Of a stretch of DNA of 64,000 nucleotides, positions 36,721 to 47,899 are shown piece by piece (within the stretch, counting starts at the first letter, position 1; the number at the start of each line of letters is the position of its first letter). Both the position numbers and the translations under genes were made by a program. The stretch is taken from contig NC_080573.1 of NCBI RefSeq assembly GCF_029962835.1, positions 30,125,001 to 30,189,000 of the forward strand, written 5' to 3'. The stretch comes from Magnolia sinica (Eukaryota > Streptophyta > Magnoliopsida > Magnoliales > Magnoliaceae). The notes beneath the pieces are model-generated. The model made no database searches. It saw nothing but the letters and a program-made list of their open reading frames with translations, and had not been told where the DNA came from.

Positions 36721-37081
36721 AGATCACAGAAAAGCATAAAGTTAACAAATCATGAGAGTGATGTAGCATTTTTTTGAAGAATTCAAAAGGGTCAGCCTGA
36801 CTCTACATACATCTATCATGAGGAGTACTAGTCAGCTAAAGCATTTGGCCAACAACCCTAATGCCTAAAAAAATCACTAGAATTAAATGCTTCTATTCTA
36901 GCATTGAAACAAGAGTTCTGGAATGCAAAAATCTGAGGATAGAAGAAGAATCGGTTCTCTCTGAATTTGATTATCGAGAAATCCCAAATTCCTTCATCTC
37001 CATAAAAATGCTATAAAAAAATCATAAAATCAACAGATTTCCAGCAGAAAAGGGGGGAAAAGTGAAGATCGAAGGGATCTA

Positions 37082-37155
37082 ACTGTCTCCGTCCTTCTTA
37101 AACATGCCAAATGCCTCCTTGAACTCAGAGATCTGATCATCCTCAAACTCACCAC
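37082..37155 (-). pseudogene. Captured calmodulin first-exon fragment
   Basis: Minus strand: [20 protein letters not shown] then GDS and a stop. Plant calmodulin begins with [20 protein letters not shown]; the match ends where the first intron of plant calmodulin genes usually lies. Changes in the EF-hand loop (Asp to Lys at FDKD) would weaken calcium binding. Upstream residues (ADIDADSGEFE) do not match the calmodulin start. The sequence sits near the right end of the CACTA element, next to a GA microsatellite. Confidence 0.75.
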
Positions 37156-37206
37156 TATCAGCGTCGATGTCGGCGTGGACGGCAAACCAACCATCTTCAA
37201 CGAAAG

Positions 37207-37208
37207 AA

Positions 37209-37273
<65 letters not shown>
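37207..37273 (+). repeat. (GA)n microsatellite
   Basis: About 33 GA units next to the captured calmodulin piece, with a shorter run at 37389-37404. CT/GA tracts are common in 5' leaders of plant genes, so it may have been captured along with the calmodulin sequence. Confidence 0.9.
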
Positions 37274-37277
<4 letters not shown>

Positions 37278-37420
37278 GTCGATTGAGGAGAAGACGATGG
37301 AGAGATAAAGGTATTTTGTGGAGAAGACAAGAGATTGGGATTATTTTTTTTTTAGGGAGATGGTTAGTCGGTGTTTTTAGGGAGGAGACGAGAGAGAGAG
37401 AGAGGTGAGGCGATTTGGGG

Positions 37421-37530
37421 TTCCGGGACTTTTACAACATATTTGTGACCGCAGGTCATTCACGGGAAATATCCGTTCCGGGACTTTTACAACATATTTG
37501 TGACCGCAGGTCATTCACGGGAAATATCCG
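37421..37530 (+). repeat. Perfect 55 bp tandem duplication in CACTA subterminal region
   Basis: Bases 37421-37475 are repeated without difference at 37476-37530 (unit starts ttccgggacttttacaacat and ends gggaaatatccg). The lack of any difference suggests a recent event or gene conversion. Confidence 0.92.
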
Positions 37531-37578
37531 TCAGCCACTTGTAAAAAAGCGCCGGTTATTCCAGCATTTCTTGTAGTG

Positions 37579-37850
37579 ACCTTGATTTTTCAAATATGTT
37601 GGAAATGGCACATGGTGTCATCTTTGGTGTTCCTGTAGAGCACCATAACTCTTTGTTCGTTTCCCTTGGAACCCACCATGCATCTCTTTGTAAGTGAGCT
37701 TTTATTAGAAATAAGAGGAAAAAAGAGACCAGCTCTTCAACTCTCTTTCCTCCCATTCTCTCTTTTCCTTTTTTATTTTCCTACCATAAATAAACATGGT
37801 ATAAGATTGGGATTCAGGGGTAATCTAATCACCCCCTCCCTCTATCCTTC

Positions 37851-37906
<56 letters not shown>

Positions 37907-38485
37907 TTTGTTTTCTTTTTGGCACGCACAGGCATCATTAAGCTTCTCAGCACCCACCGCCTGACCTGAGGGCCCCACAGCACTCAACAGCTAGCCCACC
38001 TATTGGATCAACAAGATGCGCAGGAGGACCGAAGATAATGTACACCATGTATCATTTTTATCAAAGATATTGAGGGTCAAAATAAGGTATCGAAGAATCT
38101 ATGTGGCTTCATTCTAGGGAGATCAATAATTCAAGCTATTTTCTAGTTTAGACGATTGGCGGAAAAGCACTGAAAGATGTGAAGTTATAATGACACAACG
38201 TGCCGTGCCAATCCGCAATTTCAAATATGTTGGAAATGACATGTCGCCATGTGGTTATGAGGTACATGTTGCGGCCACTCAATACTTTTTGTGGTTATTT
38301 GAGATGATTCTTAGGTAAGGGCATCCACATGTGGTTATGATTCTCACTCCATCAATAACCGTGAATCCGGATCCTCGATCCATTGTCTGCTTACAAGGAA
38401 TTGGACCACCACATCTGATACTGCATTTAGCGCAGCAGTACTGACAATGTCACTGATGATACGGACAAATCATGTTGCACGTTGG
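37579..38485. other. Spacer between the CACTA and Mutator-like elements
   Basis: It contains a CT microsatellite (37857-37903), two direct copies of a ttcaaatatgttggaaatg block (about 37588 and 38217), and an inverted match at 38195-38345 to the left flank of the CACTA element (26400-26555). No gene is recognised; the 91-codon frame over the CT tract is a by-product. Confidence 0.5.
37857..37903 (+). repeat. (CT)n microsatellite
   Basis: About 23 CT units in otherwise unassigned spacer. Confidence 0.92.
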
Positions 38486-38494
38486 ACTTTTCAA

Positions 38495-39460
38495 GAGAAA
38501 TTTACAACTACAGACCCCACCTTTTATCAATGGGATATTCTTGAAGCAATACAAACTTAACTTCCGAACTTAGACCTCCTCGTACGGATGGCAAATTCCA
38601 GGACGAAAATCCCCCCCTTTTCACGGATACGGATTGGCTACTCCCCCTGCCACCCGCCAATGGTGGATCATCGGTGGTCTATGGGCCCAAACATGATTTA
38701 TGCTTTTCATATATAGTGTCCATATATTTTTCCAGATCATTTTATGGTAGGAGACCAAAAATGAGGTATATCCAAATCTCAAGTGTACCACATTACAGGA
38801 AACAGTGCTGAATGAGCATCAACCATTAGAAACTCAGGTGGGGCCCACTATGATGTTTGTGAGAAATCCTCCCCGTCTAAGTTCATTCATAGGTTCACAA
38901 AGACCTGGATGAAGAGGAAAAATAAATTTCATAATGATCCAAAACTTCTGTAATCCCTAAAAGGGTTTCAATGGTAGACGTTCAATTCCCCACTGCCTTT
39001 TACAGTGTGGTCTACTTGATAGTTAGATCTGTCTTATTTTTCATCTCAAGCCTTAATATGAGCTCGCCAAATAGATGAACAGTTTGGATATAACACAAAC
39101 CTCATGATGGGACCCACAAAAGCAAGATAGCAAAAAAAAGAAAAAACACAGTAGTGCTGCGGCAGTCTGACGGCTTCTTTTTTTTTTTTTCACAGGGATA
39201 ACTTTTTTCTCCTTACATTTTTCTCTAATGCATAGTTATGTAAATATGTATATATAAGTATATAAAAATATTTTTCTATCTTTTAATTCATTTATTTGTT
39301 TATTTATTTAACAAGCATATTTCCTAAATTAGAATGAGTTACTTAACGTACCACATATGATTTTGGGGTAGGAGAAGCTAATTTAGCCCACCAATGTAGT
39401 TATTTTCCAAAATTCAATCAGGTCGATAGTTGAAAATCCATTTCATTCTCTTCGCGGTCA
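38495..39460 (+). repeat. Left terminal inverted repeat of the Mutator-like element
   Basis: This matches the reverse complement of 47900-48858 along its length: tacaacta-c-gacc start, 'ttcttgaagcaatacaaacttaacttccgaacttagacctcctc', the ggattggctactcccc block, and the tagtttaggaaatatgc-like text before the array. An embedded foldback-MITE-like part (38636-39120) is shared by both arms, so it was present before the arms diverged. Confidence 0.85.
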
Positions 39461-40145
39461 AACTCAAAATTGAGCGGGGCAAACCAGAAATTGAGCGGGG
39501 CAAACTAGAAATTGAGCAGGGCAAACTGAAAATTGAGCGGGGCAAACTAGAAATTGAGCGGGGCAAACTGAAAATTGAGCGTGGCAAACTAAAAATTGAG
39601 CGGGACAAATCGAAAATTGAGCGGGGCAAACTAGAAATTGAGCGGGACAAATCGAAAATTGAGCGGGGCAAACCGAAAATTAAGCGGGGCAAACTAGAAA
39701 TTAAGCGAGGCAAACCGAAAATTGAGTGAGGAAAACTAGAAATTGAGTGGGGCAAACCAGAAATTAAGCGAGGCAAACTAGAAATTGAGTGGGGCAAACT
39801 GAAAATTAAGCAAGGCAAACTAGAAATTGAGCGGGGCAAACCAGAAATTGAGCGGGGCAAACTAAAAATTGAGCGGGATAAACTGAAAATTAAGCAGGGC
39901 AAACTAGAAATTGAGGGGGGTAAACTAGAAATTGAGGGGGGCAAACCGAAAATTGAGCGGGGCAAACCAGAAATTAAGCGAGGAAAACTGAAAATTGAGC
40001 AGCGCAAACTAGACATTGAGCGGGGCAAACAGAAAATTGAGCGGGGCAAACTAGAAATCGAACGGGACAAATAAAAAATTGAGCGGGGCAAACCAGAAAT
40101 TGAGCAGAGCAAACTAAAAATTAAGCGGGGCAAATTAAAAATTGG
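39461..40145 (+). repeat. 21 bp minisatellite, left terminus, about 32 copies
   Basis: The unit is gcggggcaaactagaaattga with single-base variants. Because 21 is divisible by three, a 239-codon minus frame (39414-40133) of LPRSISS/LPRSIFS heptads and a plus frame of KIERGKL heptads appear; I treat both as by-products. Borders the left terminus of the Mutator-like element. Confidence 0.93.
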
Positions 40146-41054
40146 AGGACTACTTCATTATGAACACAAGGAAAACATCATTAATTTCACCATTTTTTCT
40201 TAATTAAACTAATGCTTGCAATTCAATCTATTTCCATTTTGCATCCACACAAAGCTGATGTGTTAACTCAAACTGTAAGACCCATATCCTAGACTATACT
40301 ATTCCGTAGACTTCCGCGGTCCTCTCGGTTGAATTCTGGCAACCCTCAAGCTGTATCTGACGTTTATGCATGATCCTAAGCCGATACTTGCATACCGAAG
40401 TCGGCTCGACTCGAAACTTGTATCTTAGCGACTGTGCCGTCGCCGTGATTTCAACGCTGTGACTCGCACACCGATCCAATATCCAGGTTAGGAGTTGTGG
40501 GCCCACGTTCATTTCGAGAAAAACTCCACACGTTGCGAATTTTGAGGGAATCTCTTCAACATGTCCTATCAATCAATCAATCGATTATGTCAAGTATACT
40601 CCATACCTCAAGTACAAGCAATCCATCCCTCCTTTTTCCCAAGTTAACTCTCTCTTCCCCCACCCATCCTTCTTTTTTCAACTTTCAAACTAAACCTTAC
40701 CTCTCCATCTCCTTCCCTTACAACACACATCCCATATCATCCCATCACTCCTCTCTCTCTCTCTCTCTCATTCTCTAGCAATTTTTCAAATCCCATGAGA
40801 GCTCCAATGTCCAAGCTCCTCTCTCCCAAATGCTAAGTGTGGCCCACCTTCTCATCTCATATCTCAACCTTCCAATCACCATCAACCGCCATCAAAAGTG
40901 AAGGCAAGGAGTATACAAGTCCAAGGAGCTAAAGAAAGAGTGATATAGGTGGGTGACTGTTGATTTCAAGTTTTGGGCCCACTTGTTGTGGGATCCACAT
41001 TGATGTATGCAATGTAAAGAGGGGCCCATAGTGGCAGGGTCCCTCTATCTCACC

Positions 41055-41058
<4 letters not shown>

Positions 41059-41090
<32 letters not shown>
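41059..41090 (+). repeat. (CT)n microsatellite
   Basis: CT run inside the 5.1 kb solo LTR, at the position corresponding to the AG tracts at 25037 or 25385 in the minus-strand relative. Confidence 0.9.
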
Positions 41091-41093
<3 letters not shown>

Positions 41094-42339
41094 GTATGAA
41101 TGGTATGTGTGGCCTATCATGAAGTAAGTATTTCATCCATGCCGTCCACCGAGTGGCCCACATGGCAATCCATTTGGACGGGTCTGATCGAAGGAAAACA
41201 CAAGTATTAGTTCGATCCGAGGTCTATGTGGGCCACACGTGTGGAACCACCATGGCATATGCATTAGCTCCACACCGTCCAGGGGTCAGGATGGCGGGGC
41301 CCACCCTCATATTGATGTGGATTAATCCACACCATCTAGAGCATCCAGACCTCCTGGACGCTAGACATGTATTATATACACATGATATATGTTATATATT
41401 TATATATATTATTATAATATATATTATCATGATATGAGGTGGGCCACACGTGTGGACCCACATGGAGATCTCCACCATCTAGAACATCCAGGGGTCTGGA
41501 TGGTGGCTCTTTATAATTTATATATATTATATTATATTATATTATAATATATGTGAAGTGGGCCACGTGTGTGGGACCCACCACTAATGTATGTTTGTAT
41601 CCATGTCGTCCAGCGATCTGGACAGGTGGAGTCCACCGTGATGTAGGTTTATATCCATGCCGTCCAGCAAGCTGGACAGGTGGAGTCCACCCTGATGTAT
41701 GTTTGTATCTATGCCGTCCATTCATCTGGTGAGCTCGTCTTTGGCTCAAGACGAAAATGAAGCAGATTTAGTCCTCTAGTGGGCCACGTACATGGACCCC
41801 ACCCCTGATGTTGGTGTTACATCCAAACCGTCCATCTATTTTGGACCACCTTGTCTCACGGCTAGAGACTAAAAATAAGATAGATCTAGTTATCAGGTGG
41901 ACCAAACCACAGGAAATAGTGGATTAAACACCCACCATTAAAATCCCCTTTTGGGTTATAGAAGTTTTGAACTAATATGATATTTATTTTCCCTCACTGT
42001 TCAGGTTTTTAGTGAACTTATGAACAGTCTGGATGGGAAATAAATGATATGGTGGGCCCTCTAAATTTTAACAGTGGAAATCATTATCACCATTGTTATT
42101 CGTGGTATGGTCCAGATGATCTTTTGATCTGATTTATCGTTTGGATAATGCTCTAAAATGATCTCTATAGATGGATGAATGGTGCGGCCCAAGTAGTGCA
42201 GCCCACTTGTTGTATTTGAGAGGCCCAATATGACGTATATGGGGCCCATGGTTAGAGGCCCATTGTGATGTATTTGGAGCTCATGGCTAGAGGCCCACTG
42301 TGATATACTTGGCCCATTTGATCGGCCCAATTGATTCAG

Positions 42340-42870
42340 CTCATTGGTACTAGCCCATTTGATTCGGCCATTCGACTCGGCCTATTCGATTCGGCCCATT
42401 GAATAGGCCCATTTGAATTCGCCCATTTATATCGACCCAATTGACTTGGCCCATTTGATTCGGCCCACTTGTATCAGCCCATTTGATCGACCCAATTGAC
42501 TCGGCCCATTTGAATCGGCCCATTTGAATCAGCCCATTTGAATCGGCCCATTTGTATCGGCCCATTTGATCGACCCAATTGACTTGGCCCATTTGTATCT
42601 GCCCATTTGATCGACCCAATTGACTGGACCCATTTGAATCGGCCCATTTGATTCGGCCCATTGACTCGGCCCATTTGATCGACCTAATTGACTTGGCCCA
42701 TTTGATTCAACCCATCCACTCGACCCATTTGTATCGGCCCACTTGATTGACCCAATTAACTTTGGCCCATTTGATTTGGCCCATTGACTTGACCCAATTG
42801 ATTTGGCCCATTTGTACCGGCCCATTTGATTCGGCTTATTTGATTCGACCCATTGATACGACCCGATGTT
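42340..42870 (+). repeat. 14 bp minisatellite inside the solo LTR
   Basis: The unit is cggcccatttgaat, alternating with variants such as cgacccaattgact, in about 35 copies. The minus frames of M-G-R-x-K-W-A type over this tract are by-products. It is not seen in the other two LTR copies in this window. Confidence 0.88.
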
Positions 42871-43249
42871 ATATACATTAGCTCATGAGTGAGGCCCAAC
42901 ATGATGCGTATATACCCCATAAGCAAGGCCCGTGATGATGTGTATTAGACGATTGTATGAGACCGTGGACTCATTATACAATTGACCCTATGAGCATCAT
43001 TCCTTGGGAGTAATGTTGGTTAAAGGTCTACATTGATGGGCATTGATGGTTGGACGCCTACATTGTGACCTTCCCTTAGGCCTTGTTAGGCCCTTCCTCA
43101 TCATTTTCTCATGGGTTAACCGTAATCAATGGGCCCCCATTCACCATAGACGGATGGTTTCGTGCCATCAGGTTTGATATAACCACGGCCGAGGGCCGAT
43201 TTTTATATTATGGTTCGATCGACTGTTCATATATGGACCCCGCCTTGCT

Positions 43250-43435
43250 TTATAAGCCGATTATCGATGTTGATTATTGGTGCCAATTATCGAGGCCGAT
43301 CCGATTGTCGAGGTCGATTCCAATTATTGAGGTCGATTCTGATTGTTGAGGTCAATTCTGACTATCGAGGCCGATTCTGATTATTAAGGTCGACTCTGAT
43401 TATCGAGGCCGACTCCGATTGTCGAGGATGGATAT
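43250..43435 (+). repeat. About 21 bp tandem repeat inside the solo LTR
   Basis: Units such as tcgaggccgattctgattat repeat about eight times with variation, followed to about 43720 by looser repeats of aggcccattgtgatgtat. Confidence 0.75.
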
Positions 43436-45413
43436 CAAGGCCCATTGTGATGTATATGTGGCCTATATTTAAGGCCCATTCTGATAAGCATTTGGCCTCA
43501 GCTTGATGCATTTGAGGCCTATGTAATGTATGTGAGGCCTATGTGATGAGGCCCCTTGTGGTGCATTTGAGGGCCAGGCGATGAAGCCCGTTGTGTTGTA
43601 TATCAGGCCCATGTGAGAGGCCCATCGTGATGTATATTAAACTCTTAAGTGAGGCCTATGGTGTTGTATATTAGGCCCTTGTGTGAGGCCATGGGTCCAC
43701 TATATGTTAGGCTCTATGCGGGCCATTCCTTGGAGGTAATGTTGGTTAAATGTCCACATTGTCGAGGCCGATTGTCGATGCCGGTTATTGATACCGATTA
43801 TGAGTATGTGACAGCATAGCAGCATGATACATGCCGAAACGCATCATCTGTATGTTCGTTGTGAGATATGATTGATCATTGCATACGTCATAGTACAAAT
43901 GATTTATGGGACTCCCTGATAGGTGGAGTTATCCCACATGAGTACACGGTATGTGTAGGATTGATGTATGATTGGACTACATGACTCATGCATCTTGCAT
44001 TGTGTGATAGTGAATACTATACGCCCTAGCGACATCAAGGCTGTGACCTCTACAAGCATGTCGTGGATGACTAGATGGGACACCGAAAATGTTTGGTTCG
44101 AGCATCTAGGCACTTTGGATGTCCGTGGGTAAAAGTCCCTAAACCTCTGAGGCCAGGAGATGCCCCAATGTCAAGACTGAGTGGATACATGAGCGCCCGA
44201 GTGCCGAATACCAGGAGGTCGCGTCTCCCATTGTGTCTTGGTCGATTAGGAGGGGGTGAAGCCTTACCCGCCCGAGAGTAGGGGGCATAGCTAGGCTAAG
44301 TTTGACCAACTTGTGAATGGGTCCACTATCGACGTGCCGGGTAGATATTGGCTGACTACAGGCTAGGCGGATAGTGAGGTCTCTTCCACTTGCATGGTCG
44401 TGCGTCAATAGGCGGCGATTTGCATGTAGAGAGTACTAGACCCTGGTGATGATCCCAGAGATATATAATACTGATTTGTGAAGCAAGAGTTGCATACTCA
44501 TTCATTCATTCACTATCCACTCGGGCAGGTGGTGCGCAACTATTTGTTACGTGTACCTTCACAATGACTAAGATTTCGGTTGAGGCACGCGACTAACTTG
44601 AGATCAGGAGTTTATCACATTGAGTCTGACTATCTAAATTAGGTATCGGACTAGTTTGGATAGAAGTCCCTTGTGATGGAGCCCAAAGCTTGCGATACTA
44701 CGTACCATCATCCTGACTTCACACTCCAGCATAGTCATTCCATTCGCACCGCATATTGCATTACATCTGCGGCATATGACATTTTGAGTTACTGTATTTC
44801 TGCATGTATATGGTCTAGATACGGCTGACGGCATTCGTGAACTCATCAGAAATTATATATTGCATTGCATCCTCAACATCTGATATTTAGCTCTTCATGA
44901 CTCCTCTCTTGTATAGCTGATCTGTATTACGTACTCTGATATCGTATGATTCATGATCTTACCAGTATTTTCAATATTGTATGATTATGGCATTGTATTG
45001 AATACTTGGCACTTACCTTGTGCATACACTTACACCACCCTCTAAGCTTTCTATAAGCTTATGCACGATAGATGCATGCAGATGATGTTAAGTTGCAGCA
45101 GCGTGGAGCTTGGAGCATGTAACTGACTTCTGGAGCTTTAATTTTAACATATGTATTTCCCTTTCAGTATTGTATTCAAATGTTTATATTAGTAGATATG
45201 TGATGATGATGTTGCCTTTGTGATTTGGGTAAACTTGTGGTTATGCTTCTTATGAGATAAATGTACGTTGAAAAATCCTCCTTGTAAGATCCCAGGATTG
45301 GAACCTGGCATATGGGCGCTGAGAGCCGACAATGGTGTACTACGGAGGCTGTCGGCACCGGATCCGGCGATTGAGATTCCTGTGAATCCGATTTCTGGGT
45401 TTGGGGCGTGACA

Positions 45414-45964
45414 CGAACTATTTCTAGGAAGAACAGTTCTTAAGCTCCAACGATTAAAGAATAAGACACATACCAGAACATAGATTACTCTATCTTTGAG
45501 AATCCTGACATTTTGATTGAAATGGCTCAATATATGATGTATCAAAAAAGACAAGCATCAAAATGTGGTTGATATTTATCCGTACCTTCCAACCTCCTCA
45601 AGCATCTTAGTAGCATTTTGTTCTGCATTGTGTCTACACTAAGCATCAATAATTACTGTAAGTAATTTGGTTCTTCAATGAGAGGAGCTATCTAAAGTAC
45701 ACAATACTCACCATTAGAGAGTTTAAAGTTCTTGAATACACAAGGTGTCATTAGAAAACAATATTTCAGCAACGGATTTTCCAAATGTCATCAGACCTTC
45801 AAATGCATAGGACTCATTATATCAATGCACAGATGAATTGAATTGTAAACATTCGCAAGATAATGACATTTCCTAGAAGTAATGCTGAGGAACCAGCATT
45901 CAAACCACAGTTATGCTTCTTTCAAGTTACCTTGAAAGCTGTGACATTACAATTAGATCCCACA
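45414..45964 (-). pseudogene. Mutator-like interior with an exon-like piece
   Basis: After the solo LTR the interior resumes. Minus-strand bases 45586-45638 have an acceptor-like GATGCTTAG and donor GTACGG and read CRHNAEQNATKMLEEVGR, which looks like a coiled-coil exon. I do not recognise the gene. This may be a captured host fragment (Pack-MULE-like). The rest shows no clear coding. Confidence 0.3.
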
Positions 45965-46255
45965 CACTCAATTTCTAGTTTGCCCCGCTCAATTTCTAGT
46001 TTGAACGGGGCAAACATGAAATTGAGTGGGGCAAACATGAAATTGAGCGGGGCAAACATGAAATTCAGCGGGGCATTAATGAATTTGAGCGGGGCAAACT
46101 AGAAATTCAGTGGGGCAAACATGAAATTCAGCGGGGCAAACTAGAAATTCAGCGGGGCAAACATGAAATTGAGCAGGGCAAACTAGAAATTCAGCGGGGC
46201 AAACCGAAAATTGAGCAGGGCAGAAATGAAATTCAGCGGGGCAAACATGAAGGTT
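45965..46255 (+). repeat. 21 bp minisatellite, internal, with inverted head
   Basis: The first two units (about 45968-46004) lie in reverse orientation (tttctagtttgccccgctca) and then the array switches to forward at about 46005. Forward units alternate between atgaaattgagcggggcaaac and tagaaattcagcggggcaaac types, giving a 42 bp higher-order period. About 13 units in total. Confidence 0.88.
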
Positions 46256-46495
46256 GAAGGTTATCAAAGAAATTTAAATTTTTGACAAAAAAATTTAGAC
46301 AATTTTTGGAGTTTTCGACATCTCGAAAACTTTAGTTAACATGTTGACCCGGTCGATCAAAGCGTTTCGACCGGTTGACTCGATGGATAAATAGGTTACA
46401 CAGTTTTGAGTGTTTTTATGCAATTTATTTCTATTTCTAGTTTTGATTATATATACTGGTGGAATCAATATTAGGGTTACTGCTAGTCATGCTTA

Positions 46496-46679
46496 AGGGT
46501 TTGAAAGGATTACACCCTAGACCATATCTCAAGTGGTAGACTAAGTGAAGATACCTCGTTTCAACATTGAGGTCTTGGTATCGATTCCCTAGTCGAGGTG
46601 GCTAATAGCGGAGTGTACATTGACAGTGGATTGTACTAACAAGCTAACCCCCAAAAAAAAAAAAGGAGGGTTTGAAAGG
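46496..46679 (+). mobile_element. tRNA-derived SINE with 13 bp target duplication
   Basis: The body 46509-46666 has a pol III box A-like tggtagactaagtg and a box B-like ggtatcgattccc and ends in an A-run. Perfect direct repeats AGGGTTTGAAAGG flank it (46496-46508 and 46667-46679). A relative is in the P450 intron at 52030-52183. No protein is encoded; such elements use LINE machinery. Confidence 0.85.
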
Positions 46680-47574
46680 TTTTTTGAAGAAAGAAAAAGA
46701 TAGGATTTTTCTCATGGGTCTTCGAATCGGTAATGCAGTACAAATGAGCATACACTAAGGTTCTTTTAAAGAAAGATGATCTGTAATCATCAAATATTGT
46801 TTGTAAACCCTATCTGATAATTGTATCGTAGGATGCTCATGTTCAGTGCAAGTACAAATATTAAGTTGGCATACACATTTCAGTAAATTAAGATTTAATC
46901 GCTGATTCAAGTTTCCATTTTTGTTTATTAAGATATACTCATTATGCATGCATAAGGTGAAATGAACAGTTATGAATGGCTATGATTGAAGCTAAGGCAT
47001 CTCTTGATAGAGATGATTGGACCACTTAGAAGTGTGCATGCCAGTTATACCTAGCATGAGATTTTCATGTTTTATACTAATGTTTTCGGTATTTATGTCA
47101 TTGGAAATGCCGACATTGTGATCACGCCTAGTCTCACTTTAATAAATGAGGTGATGATTGCCGTGGTCTAGTGTCGATAGTTCCAATCGACCAAATAATT
47201 CAGGATACTTTATAGGATCCATTAAAATATCTAGTAGAATCTCGATCGTTAATGATTTACCATATAATACATTGCATATTGAAGAATATCATGATTATCT
47301 CAAGTTAGAGAATGTTGGAATCATTTGCCATGTATGCCATGTTTTCATCTGGTAATGCAATGATTGGTTTAAATTAATCACATTGGGTATATACGGTTTT
47401 ATAGGCATGAAGTACTATAGACAACTCAAGATAGAATTATATTGAAGAATGACTTCTCTCTTTGTACGTGAGAGATTGAGAATACGTAAGTAAGTGAAAG
47501 AATTCTACAATGGGTGAACTCTCTTCCATAGCCACTCTCCTATATAAAATGCATTCGGTCCCTAACACAGACCT
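46680..47574. other. Mutator-like interior, unassigned
   Basis: AT-rich sequence with no recognisable protein. The frame at 47158-47355 has no similarity I can name. It could be part of a further nested retroelement, but no termini are visible. Confidence 0.35.
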
Positions 47575-47899
47575 CATGTTTACCCCACTAAATTTATAGT
47601 TTGCTCCCCTCAATTTAATGTTTGCCCCGTTGAATTTCTAGTTTGCCTCGCTCAATTTCATATTTACCCCGCTGATTTTCTAGTTTGCCCCGCTCAATTT
47701 CATGTTTGCCCCACTGATTTTCTAGTTTGCCCCACTCAATTTCATGTTTGCCCCGCTAAAATTCATGTTTGCCCCGCTGAATTTCTAGTTTGTCTCACTC
47801 AATTTCATGTTTGCCCCGCTAAATTTCTAGTTTGCCCCGCTCAATTTCATGTTTGCCCCACTGAATTTCTAATTTGCCCCGCACAATTTCATGTTTGAT
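47575..47899 (-). repeat. 21 bp minisatellite, right terminus, about 15 copies
   Basis: The units are in reverse orientation relative to the left array (ctagtttgccccgctcaattt and catgtttgccccgctgaattt alternating), again with a 42 bp period. This mirrors the left array as part of the inverted terminus but is half its length. Confidence 0.92.

Larger units (their letters stand above)
26556..37578 (-). mobile_element. CACTA-type (En/Spm) element with captured host gene pieces
   Basis: The right end, read inward on the minus strand, is CACTACAAGAAATGC followed by an ACCGGCGCTTTTT block. The left end reads TCCTACAAGAAGATG followed by ACTGGCGCTTTTA, so both termini share about 30 bp. Many GGCGCT/AGCGCC motifs crowd 26580-26880, as expected of subterminal repeats. 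The 3 bp flanks (tcc, acc) do not match exactly and the left terminus is degenerate. No TNP2-type transposase is recognised, so it is non-autonomous. Inside are exon-sized pieces of at least four unrelated host genes, all minus strand, and an LTR fragment. A Helitron is the alternative for multi-gene capture, but the CACTA termini fit better. Confidence 0.72.
40274..45413. mobile_element. Solo LTR of 5.1 kb nested in the Mutator-like element
   Basis: The ends are TGTAAGACCCATATCC (40274) and GGGGCGTGACA (45413), flanked by caaac and cgaac (4 of 5 match). Plant gypsy-type LTRs also start TGTCACGCCCC, which is this sequence read on the minus strand, so orientation is left open. It contains a CT tract, a 14 bp satellite, a 21 bp tandem and a MITE-like insert (41755-42190) but no gag or pol. 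Relatives are at 24466-25889 (partial) and 63286-64000 (short form). Fossil. Confidence 0.72.

Noticed and set aside
37079-37330. An 83-residue protein ending like calmodulin, taken as a gene
   Set aside because: Only the first EF-hand helix and loop match, the loop is altered, the rest is microsatellite, and it sits in a transposon.
26556-37578. Helitron as the carrier of the captured exons
   Set aside because: CACTACAAGAAA-type termini on both sides and GCGCC subterminal motifs fit CACTA; no clear 5' TC or 3' CTRR with hairpin was seen, though I could not search exhaustively.
42061-42825. Trp/Gly-rich minus-strand frames
   Set aside because: They are translations of a 14 bp satellite in a solo LTR.
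46509-46666. A tRNA gene
   Set aside because: Box A and B-like motifs are present but there is no cloverleaf or anticodon arm; A-tail and target duplication show a SINE.
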